NCBI GenBank assembly: GCA_013152135.1
Contig: JAADGX010000229.1
Span: 1-10,713, forward strand
From: Chlorobiota bacterium
GTDB lineage: Bacteria > Bacteroidota > Ignavibacteria > SZUA-365 > JAADGX01
Direction of reading: 5' to 3'
DNA: 10,713 bases
Shown here: in pieces, positions 1 through 5,490 of the stretch
How the letters are laid out: every line of letters begins with the position of its first letter
Position numbering within the stretch: position 1 is the first letter of the stretch
Made by a program: the position numbers and the translations under genes
The notes under the pieces: model-generated
Databases searched by the model: none
What the model was told of the DNA's origin: nothing
Seen by the model: only the letters and a program-made list of their open reading frames with translations

Positions 1-723
1 CGGTTTCCACGACGACGGAAGCAACTCGTGCACGTGAATGCCCATCCAATACGTCTGCCCCTGGTAATCGTCGATGATATTGCCGCCTTTGTGCCTTCCT
101 TCCAGGAGATCATCGGAGGGATAATATGAGAATTTCGGCTGGAACGCCGCCAGGGGAGGCAGGTAGTGCTGCGCCACCGGGTAAAGAGCGCCCGCCACAT
201 CCATGATTGCGTCGCCCGGACTGAATCCCCAGTCGGTGGCGAAACCGTCCTGGTACTCCACCCATAGTTCAAAGGTCGTTCCAATGAAAGCTCCCACCCA
301 CGTCGATGCGTCGTCACTGAACCCCGTCCACTGGGCGGACTTTTTTCCAATGAACGTGCTGAGCGCTCCTCCGAAAAAATGCCCCACTTTGTCAACCTGG
401 AGCGCGTAATCATTGTCGGGTGCAATATGAAATTCTCCGCGTTGCCCTTTCCACCAGGAATTCCGCTGGTAAATATCCAGCCCGACAAACACCGTTGTGA
501 GTGCCCCCCCGATTACCGCCGCCCTCCAGGGTACGATGGAAGTTCGTTCGAAATCGTACTCCGGAAACGGCCGCGGATACGACGTGTCCGCCAGGGTGAT
601 GACGGGAGCGGAAACTGCCGCCGTGAGCTTGAGTCCGAACGCCGGATCGGCGGGCTGCTGGCTCGACGCGGAGCCGATATAAAAAAGAAGCGCGATGAAA
701 ACGATACCTAAGCTATGGTTCAT
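1..723 (-). CDS. DUF2279-type envelope protein, partial (C-terminus beyond left edge)
   Basis: The minus strand reads open from an ATG at 723-721 to the window edge, giving 241 visible residues with no stop. The N-terminus (about residues 1-20) is a hydrophobic signal sequence, so the product is probably exported or membrane-anchored. Residues 65-241 align closely with the neighbouring gene at 791-1783. Shared blocks are W-W-K (90-92), D-K-x-x-H-F (111-116), W-T-G (132-134), E-Y-x-D-G-F (156-161), G-F-S-P-G-D (166-171), Y-P-x-A-x-H-Y (181-187) and D-D-Y-x-x-Q-T-Y-W-M (218-227). These features match what I know of DUF2279 (YfiM-like predicted periplasmic lipoproteins), whose function is unknown. 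It lies 67 bp downstream of its paralogue on the same strand, so co-transcription is likely. An AGGAG motif is 15 nt before the ATG, further than usual. The reading frame is certain; the family name is recalled, not searched. Confidence 0.85.
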   Translation of the reverse strand, partial: MNHSLGIVFIALLFYIGSASSQQPADPAFGLKLTAAVSAPVITLADTSYPRPFPEYDFERTSIVPWRAAVIGGALTTVFVGLDIYQRNSWWKGQRGEFHIAPDNDYALQVDKVGHFFGGALSTFIGKKSAQWTGFSDDASTWVGAFIGTTFELWVEYQDGFATDWGFSPGDAIMDVAGALYPVAQHYLPPLAAFQPKFSYYPSDDLLEGRHKGGNIIDDYQGQTYWMGIHVHELLPSSWKP

Positions 724-790
724 GGCCGGAAATACATTCTCCTATGCATAGCCCCGAGTAAAATACAAGGGCGTGAACGATGATTCATGA

Positions 791-1783
791 CTAAAAATAA
801 AACCCGTACCATATAGCAGTGGGAGTCAATCGCACCGCCGGCGCGGGGAAATGAATGTAGTTGAGATAGTGCTTTACCGCTTCCCACAGGGGACTCGATG
901 AAGGAAGAATCCGCGGCAGATCGTAATCGAGCGAAAGGTATATCTCGATGTTGCCTCCCCCCATGCCGTCGTAATCGTCGTCAATACCGACGCCGAGAGC
1001 AACGGCGAGAAAATCGGGCCAGTACGGTTCGACGGATTCGGGAAGGAGGTTGTTGACCTTCAATGACATCCAGTAGGTCTGGTTGACATAGTCGTCGTTC
1101 CACGTACCCGTCTTCTTGACCTGGAAGTACCTGTCGCTGCGGCGCCAGTAACTCCACTTGAAATCGATGTTCTTCAGAAAAGGCCAGTAGTGCCGGGCGA
1201 GCGGATACCATGATCCGACCGTGCCCCATCCAACATCCTGCCAACTCCAGCCCCATCGCGGCGAGAAACCGTCTTTGAACTCGATGGCGAACTGCACGAA
1301 GGTGCCGAACGCCGCCCCGGTGTAAAGAGATGCCGTCTTGGACATGCCCGTCCATTTCAATGCGCCGTAAAAAAGATCAGCGCCGATGAGACCGCCATAA
1401 AAATGCGCCGCCTTGTCCAGATTGCGAGCGTAGCGCAGGTCCGGACCGTCGTCGAAATGGAAGGTGGTTGTCCCATCCTTCCACCATGTTTCCTTGAGGT
1501 ACAGATAGGAAGCGCCCAACGTGGATGCCGCGGCGGCGCTTACCGCCGCCAGTTTCCATCCGTTGATACGGGCTTCGGGAGCAGGAGGCGTTGCGATTGA
1601 ATCCACCGGTGAGGAGTGATCGGAGCCGGAAGCCGCGTCGCGCGTTTCCTGCTGGGCCACGCTCGTTCCTCCCGCCGCGAGCAACATGAACACGGCCAGT
1701 AGTGCAAGCGCCGCCCGGTAGCGCCTCAATGCACGCGTCCATGATTCGTCAATCACATCCTGAGGGCTTGCCGCGCCCGCCAT
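791..1783 (-). CDS. DUF2279-type envelope protein (full-length paralogue)
   Basis: This encodes 330 residues. A hydrophobic segment at about 24-40, followed by S-V-A-Q at 41-44, looks like a signal peptide with a long charged n-region. A low-complexity Ser/Pro/Ala linker (about 45-70) leads into a DUF2279-like domain (about 73-250). The domain carries D-K-x-x-H-F (123-128), E-F-x-D-G-F (168-173), W-S-W-Q-D (179-183) and D-D-Y-x-x-Q-T-Y-W-M (230-239). The tail (255-330) has alternating hydrophobic and aromatic strands and ends Y-G-F-Y-F, a terminal Phe typical of outer-membrane barrels, so membrane insertion is possible. The start is supported by AAGGA (1792-1796 on the plus strand) at 8 nt. 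The ATG follows the upstream stop after 1 nt, indicating an operon and probable translational coupling. The biochemical role is unknown. Confidence 0.88.
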   Translation of the reverse strand: MAGAASPQDVIDESWTRALRRYRAALALLAVFMLLAAGGTSVAQQETRDAASGSDHSSPVDSIATPPAPEARINGWKLAAVSAAAASTLGASYLYLKETWWKDGTTTFHFDDGPDLRYARNLDKAAHFYGGLIGADLFYGALKWTGMSKTASLYTGAAFGTFVQFAIEFKDGFSPRWGWSWQDVGWGTVGSWYPLARHYWPFLKNIDFKWSYWRRSDRYFQVKKTGTWNDDYVNQTYWMSLKVNNLLPESVEPYWPDFLAVALGVGIDDDYDGMGGGNIEIYLSLDYDLPRILPSSSPLWEAVKHYLNYIHFPAPAVRLTPTAIWYGFYF

Positions 1784-1784
1784 G

Positions 1785-2312
1785 TCAGAAATCCTTCATT
1801 ACTTGCCGGATAAATCCTTTGGCAAAAGTCTTGAATTCCCGGCGAGCGAGTTCCGGCGTGGCAAAGACCTTCCAGGATTGCCGCACGTCCTGGATTTCCT
1901 GGTCGGGTGAAAGGATATCGATGACTTCGGTGGTAAAGACAACAAACACCACGGTGGAATCCTGGCCCACGGAACCGGCCGGCGCACCCAGGACACCCAA
2001 CAGGGCGGAACGACTTACCGGCGCGGCATACAGGTACACTCGCAATCCCAGGTTGCTCAACCAGTCGCGTCGACGGTCCCGCGGCAACTGGTCGGAAACA
2101 GTCAGGTACCACGTGGACAGGTCTTTCCGGAAATCATCCACGTTAGTCCCAACAACTTCCAGGTCCTCGTCCGCACCAAGATTCACGAACACGACAGGTG
2201 GATAATCATAATAGCGAAGCGGCACCTGTATGCATCCATTGAAGATGAACGTTGCGAATGTCCCTCCCACGAGGAACCACACCGTGATACGTGATAGTTT
2301 CGTTTTTCTCAT
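1785..2312 (-). CDS. Probable lipoprotein of unknown family
   Basis: From the ATG at 2312-2310 the product has 175 residues. It starts with a basic n-region (M-R-K-T-K) and a hydrophobic stretch ending N-G-C at residues 25-27, which resembles a weak lipobox with Cys27 as the lipidated residue. The mature part is mixed alpha/beta, with a hydrophobic core segment around S-T-V-V-F-V-V-F and a basic helical C-terminus. I recognise no domain. A longer reading from an ATG at 2390 would place the start upstream of the predicted transcription start and buries the signal peptide behind 26 residues, so I prefer 2312. No clear Shine-Dalgarno sequence precedes it. It is the first gene of the cluster with the two DUF2279 genes, with 1 nt to the next start, which suggests a shared envelope role. 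Confidence 0.75.
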   Translation of the reverse strand: MRKTKLSRITVWFLVGGTFATFIFNGCIQVPLRYYDYPPVVFVNLGADEDLEVVGTNVDDFRKDLSTWYLTVSDQLPRDRRRDWLSNLGLRVYLYAAPVSRSALLGVLGAPAGSVGQDSTVVFVVFTTEVIDILSPDQEIQDVRQSWKVFATPELARREFKTFAKGFIRQVMKDF

Positions 2313-2376
2313 CACGCGTAAAATGCATAAATAAGACCAGAGAATCCAGACCAATTGTCTTCCCGTTCCACCGGAC

Positions 2377-2406
2377 ATAAAAAGATTCATTTCGATACAG
2401 CGTCAA
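2377..2406 (-). promoter_or_regulatory. Candidate sigma70-type promoter for the lipoprotein-DUF2279 operon
   Basis: Reading the minus strand, TTGACG (2406-2401) is followed after 18 bp by TTTTAT (2382-2377). Transcription would start near 2370 and leave a leader of about 58 nt before the ATG at 2312. The -35 matches the consensus at five of six positions; the -10 is weaker. If the host uses a Bacteroidota-type sigma factor the consensus would differ. Confidence 0.4.
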
Positions 2407-2600
2407 TATTTTCGACACTGCGGTGACTGAAATTGAAACAGGCGCCACGCCCCAGGTCCGCAAATCCCACTAAATCTCCCGATCCTGCCTGGCACGATTC
2501 TGGAGATAATTAAATCAGAGTGTTCGGAAACAAAAGCCATCTGCACTATCCTTTTCCAAGCACTTAGTAACAACCGACTGGACCCCTTCGATATTTACAG

Positions 2601-2634
2601 AAAATCCCGGGAATGCCCACCCGGGATTTTCCTT
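2601..2634 (+). terminator. Factor-independent terminator with no upstream gene
   Basis: A perfect 11-bp inverted repeat, AAAATCCCGGG (2601-2611) and CCCGGGATTTT (2620-2630), encloses an 8-nt loop. T-rich DNA (TTTT-CC-TTT) follows on the plus strand. The A/T ends of the stem give a U-tract in either direction, so it could act both ways. No plus-strand gene ends before it and no minus-strand gene ends after it. It therefore either ends a small untranslated transcript, attenuates the rlmN leader, or insulates the two divergent operons. Confidence 0.7.
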
Positions 2635-2669
2635 TGTCACAACGCCTTTTCGCCGCTTTTTTCAACATG

Positions 2670-2742
2670 CCGGAGCAAACCGGAAGCGGTTGCCGGTTGA
2701 TTCATTTTTGAAAGCTTTACGGGGATGAGTACTTTTATCCCC
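2670..2742 (+). promoter_or_regulatory. Structured leader around the rlmN start
   Basis: Two potential RNA hairpins lie here. The first pairs 2670-2672 with 2694-2696, 2675-2678 with 2690-2693, and 2680-2682 with 2687-2689, around a GAAG loop with small bulges (10 bp in total). The second pairs GGGGAT (2721-2726) with ATCCCC (2737-2742) around a 10-nt loop and would hide the ATG at 2725, while the alternative ATG at 2743 lies just outside the stem. Regulation is inferred, not shown. Confidence 0.35.
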
Positions 2743-3843
2743 ATGATCGGTGAAAACCTCTTTGGAATGACCCTGGCCGAGCTCCGCGGCATCGTCGCGG
2801 AAGCGGGAATGGAAGCGTACCGCGCGAACCAGGTTTTCACCTGGCTGTATGACAAGCACGTCACCGATTTCAACGAGATGACGAATCTCTCCAAAACACA
2901 ACGCGAAACACTGGCCGCAAGGTACAGGTTGTACGTGCCCGCGATCGTCTCCGAACAAGTGAGCAGCGACGGAACGAGCAAATTCCTGCTGGCTCTTGAA
3001 GACAAACTGGAAATCGAAGCCGTGTACATCCCCTCGGAACGGGAAAGCGCCGGCGAGCCAAAGCGCCGCACAATCTGTGTTTCCACCCAGGTCGGATGTC
3101 CGCTCGATTGTGTTTTCTGCGCCACCGCCTCCATGAAACTGAAGCGAAACCTGACGACGGGAGAAATTCTGGGCCAATGGTTGGCGTTGCAGAAACACTT
3201 GTCCCAGCGCATCACCAACCTGGTGTTCATGGGAATGGGCGAGCCGCTGTTGAATCTCGACAACGTCCTCCGGGCGGTGGAGATACTGACGCACGATATG
3301 ACAACCGGCATCGGAAGCCGGCACATCACCATTTCCACGGCCGGGCTTCCGCACGAAATCCGGCGCCTGGCGGACAGCGGCGTCAACATCAAGCTCGCCG
3401 TCTCCCTGCACTCGCTCGACGAAGCGATCCGTTCACAACTTATGCCTATCAACAGGAAACACCCACTTGCCGACCTGCTCCCAAGTCTTGAGTATTACTA
3501 CCGGAAAACGAAGAAGCGTATCACGTTCGAGTATATCTTGTTCGCGGGGCTCAACGACTCCGAGCGGGATGCCGCCCGCCTTGCGAAACTTACGCGGCGG
3601 ATTCCTGGCAAGGTGAATATCATCCCCTTCCACCACATCGACCACGTGTCCAAAGATCCCGGGGCGACGACTTTTTCGCCCAGCCCTCCCGATCGCGCCG
3701 AAGCGTTCATTTCCCGGCTGCGCGAGGATAACGTTACCGTCATGGTACGAAATTCATCGGGTGTGGATATTGACGCGGCATGCGGCCAACTGGCGCTCAC
3801 GTCTTCCCGGCAACGCATCGTCAACAGCAACATCGTTGATTGA
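2725..3843 (+). CDS. rlmN: 23S rRNA/tRNA adenine-C2 methyltransferase RlmN (radical SAM)
   Basis: RlmN is a cytoplasmic radical S-adenosylmethionine enzyme that methylates C2 of A2503 in 23S rRNA and of A37 in some tRNAs. The 372 residues carry the radical-SAM cluster C-x3-C-x2-C at Cys125, Cys129 and Cys132, the upstream Cys118 and the C-terminal A-A-C-G-Q-L with Cys353, the methyl-carrying cysteine of the ping-pong mechanism. G-M-G-E-P (170-174) and S-L-H (227-229) are further family blocks. The length matches the family, and an N-terminal Y-R-A-x-Q-x-x-x-W-L-Y region (32-42) is present. The start is uncertain: the ATG at 2725 has no spaced Shine-Dalgarno, and the ATG at 2743 would give 366 residues. 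It reads towards adk, 66 bp away, and is probably co-transcribed with it. The two essential cysteines distinguish it from unrelated radical-SAM proteins; Cfr-like resistance activity cannot be excluded by eye but the context suggests a housekeeping gene. Confidence 0.96.
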   Translation: MSTFIPMIGENLFGMTLAELRGIVAEAGMEAYRANQVFTWLYDKHVTDFNEMTNLSKTQRETLAARYRLYVPAIVSEQVSSDGTSKFLLALEDKLEIEAVYIPSERESAGEPKRRTICVSTQVGCPLDCVFCATASMKLKRNLTTGEILGQWLALQKHLSQRITNLVFMGMGEPLLNLDNVLRAVEILTHDMTTGIGSRHITISTAGLPHEIRRLADSGVNIKLAVSLHSLDEAIRSQLMPINRKHPLADLLPSLEYYYRKTKKRITFEYILFAGLNDSERDAARLAKLTRRIPGKVNIIPFHHIDHVSKDPGATTFSPSPPDRAEAFISRLREDNVTVMVRNSSGVDIDAACGQLALTSSRQRIVNSNIVD

Positions 3844-3901
3844 TGAAGGAAGCGGTTTCACGCAATTCATGATTATCACAAAATGACCAGTACCATAAAC
3901 G

Positions 3902-3905
3902 AGGA
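3902..3905 (+). promoter_or_regulatory. Ribosome binding site deciding the adk start
   Basis: AGGA lies 4 nt before the ATG at 3910. The earlier in-frame ATG at 3883 has only A/T-rich sequence without a Shine-Dalgarno match in front of it. Confidence 0.6.
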
Positions 3906-3909
3906 AGCA

Positions 3910-4461
3910 ATGAATCTAGTTATTTTCGGGCCCCCGGGAGCCGGGAAAGGTACCCAGGCCAAGCGCATCGCGGAGAAACTGAATATCCCGCATATTTCAA
4001 CCGGTGACCTGTTCCGGAGGGCTATCAGCCAGAAAACGCCGCTGGGAAAACTCGCCAAGCAATACCTCGACTCAGGCAACCTCGTCCCCGATGAAATCAC
4101 CATCGGGTTGGTAAAGGAAGAACTCGGCAGTGAAAACTGCGCCCGCGGGTTCATCCTGGACGGCTTCCCGCGCACCGTGAGCCAGGCCCGGGCTCTCGAT
4201 GATATTCTCCGGGAAAAGAACATCGCCCTCAACCGGGTTATCATACTGAATGCCAACGATGACGAAATCATCGGGCGCATGCTCAAGCGCGGGCGGGCGG
4301 ACGATACCCGTGAAACGATCGAAAACCGGCTCAAGGTGTACCTGCGCGACACGGAACCGGTCAAAAGGTACTACGAGAAACAGAACCTCGTGGCAGAAAT
4401 CGACGGCATCGGCGATATCCCCGACATTACCGAACGTATTCTTGCCGCCCTGGGCGTCTGA
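3910..4461 (+). CDS. adk: Adenylate kinase, short-LID form
   Basis: The enzyme catalyses reversible phosphoryl transfer ATP + AMP to 2 ADP in the cytoplasm. From the ATG at 3910 it has 183 residues. Motifs in order are the P-loop G-P-P-G-A-G-K-G-T (7-15), the AMP-binding S-T-G-D-L-F-R (30-36), F-I-L-D-G-F-P-R-T (81-89) and R-A-D-D-x-x-E-T-I-x-x-R-L (129-141). I chose 3910 over the in-frame ATG at 3883 because AGGA (3902-3905) precedes it at a suitable distance and the protein then begins, as in relatives, with M-N-L-V-I-F-G. The zinc-finger LID of long forms is absent. Even for a short form the LID is very small: R-G is followed directly by R-A-D-D. The gene lies between rlmN and an outer-membrane protein gene that starts 2 nt after its stop. 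Confidence 0.96.
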   Translation: MNLVIFGPPGAGKGTQAKRIAEKLNIPHISTGDLFRRAISQKTPLGKLAKQYLDSGNLVPDEITIGLVKEELGSENCARGFILDGFPRTVSQARALDDILREKNIALNRVIILNANDDEIIGRMLKRGRADDTRETIENRLKVYLRDTEPVKRYYEKQNLVAEIDGIGDIPDITERILAALGV

Positions 4462-4463
4462 TC

Positions 4464-5411
4464 ATGCGTCGCGTGAACCGGAGCATTGGAATGGCGGCTG
4501 CTTTCCTTGCCGCATGGATGGGCCTCTTCAGTCCGTCATCCCGTGCACAATCCATCAAAGACCTCGTGAAAACACTGGGCATCGAGAACATCGCCCGGGG
4601 GTATCTCCAACCCGTTGCCGACGCACTGGGTGCCGGTTTCAACAGCGGGTTTTATCACTCCGCCGCCGTCCCGCGGGGCTTCCACCTGTACGGAGGATTG
4701 AAAAGCATTTGGATCTTTATCCCTCCCGCGAACCGGCAATTCATTGCAACCCTGCCCCCGGAACTGACTGCTCTCGGATACCCTTCATCCATCACAACGG
4801 CGACGGTGTTCGGAAGCAAGGGCGCGGTGGTTCGTTCCTCCACGGATACCGCCAAATACCCGAGCTTCACCATGCCCGACGGAATTGATTCGGACCAGTT
4901 CATGCTCATTATCCCGCAAATTTCCATCGGATCGATATTCGGTTCGGAGATCGTCATCCGCGGCATTCCTCCCACGATGCTGGATCCGGCAATTGGACGC
5001 GTTTCCCTCGTCGGTGTGGGTATCAAGCACAGCACCACCCAATACGCGGTGCTGCCGTTCGACATCGCGGTCATGGCCGCCGCACAGCGCTTTACTCTCG
5101 ACGACGTGCTGAAGGTGACCAATTACAACGTCAACGTCATTCTCAGCGTCGACCTTCTGGCGTTTACGCTGTATGCCGGAGCGGGATACGAAGGGTACCA
5201 GATCGTAACCAGCTACAGGTATGAGCCGGATCCAACCAATTCAGCACCGGGCCTGGACAAGGAATTCGATTTTTCGCTCGACTTCACCGGGCTCAATCGC
5301 CGGATCACACTCGGTATGAACATCCAGGTCATTCCACTCGTCGATATCAACATCGATTACGGCTTTGGCGGATACGACACCGCTACGCTGGGAATCGGAT
5401 TCGCGATTTAA
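4464..5411 (+). CDS. Outer-membrane beta-barrel-like protein, DUF6588-like
   Basis: This encodes 315 residues with a signal peptide: basic n-region, hydrophobic core around 10-22 and S-R-A before Gln29. The mature part has short alternating strands, with paired aromatic/hydrophobic residues and a barrel-like C-terminal half (about 170-315). A block P-Q-I-S-I-G-S-I-F-G-S-E (152-163), followed by a G-V-G-I-K-H-S segment, is clearly shared with the next gene (5491-6633). I believe both belong to DUF6588, known mainly from Bacteroidota, but this is recalled from motif style. The function is unknown; a structural or porin-like outer-membrane role is only an inference. The ATG is 2 nt after the adk stop. 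A second in-frame ATG at 4491, preceded by GGAG at about 8 nt, would give a shorter signal peptide and is a real alternative start. Confidence 0.82.
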   Translation: MRRVNRSIGMAAAFLAAWMGLFSPSSRAQSIKDLVKTLGIENIARGYLQPVADALGAGFNSGFYHSAAVPRGFHLYGGLKSIWIFIPPANRQFIATLPPELTALGYPSSITTATVFGSKGAVVRSSTDTAKYPSFTMPDGIDSDQFMLIIPQISIGSIFGSEIVIRGIPPTMLDPAIGRVSLVGVGIKHSTTQYAVLPFDIAVMAAAQRFTLDDVLKVTNYNVNVILSVDLLAFTLYAGAGYEGYQIVTSYRYEPDPTNSAPGLDKEFDFSLDFTGLNRRITLGMNIQVIPLVDINIDYGFGGYDTATLGIGFAI

Positions 5412-5475
5412 TGGGAATACTTCCACGACCATCCATACACGATTCAAGAGAGCAAGCACATCCATCATGCACGTA

Positions 5476-5488
5476 TATTCATTGAATA
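5476..5488. repeat. Short palindrome before the second barrel gene
   Basis: TATTCA-T-TGAATA is a perfect 6-bp inverted repeat with a single central base, ending 2 bp before the preferred ATG at 5491. The tiny spacer suits a DNA-binding dimer better than an RNA hairpin. At 13 bp a chance origin is quite possible. Confidence 0.25.
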
Positions 5489-5490
5489 CC

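Larger units (their letters stand above)
2313..2724. other. Divergent intergenic region between the lipoprotein operon and rlmN
   Basis: This stretch of about 410 bp separates genes transcribed away from each other. It holds the minus-strand promoter candidate at 2377-2406, a perfect terminator hairpin at 2601-2630 and further hairpins close to rlmN. Short open frames exist, such as one of 85 codons at 2206-2463 on the minus strand, but it overlaps the lipoprotein gene in another frame and has no recognisable content. No tRNA-like cloverleaf or known riboswitch was recognised between 2407 and 2600. Confidence 0.7.

Noticed and set aside
2206..2463. Minus-strand 85-codon open frame at the start of the lipoprotein gene
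   Set aside because: It overlaps the lipoprotein signal-peptide region in another frame, has no ribosome binding site and no recognisable content, and begins upstream of the predicted transcription start.
2490..2505. Possible sigma54 promoter: TGGCACG followed by TGGAG
   Set aside because: The -24 element fits, but the -12 element lacks the required GC dinucleotide (TTGCA/T expected, CTGGA found), and no activator gene or site is visible.
2637..3452. Minus-strand open frame of 271 codons opposite rlmN
   Set aside because: rlmN on the plus strand has all essential cysteines. The minus frame is Ser/Arg-rich without features.
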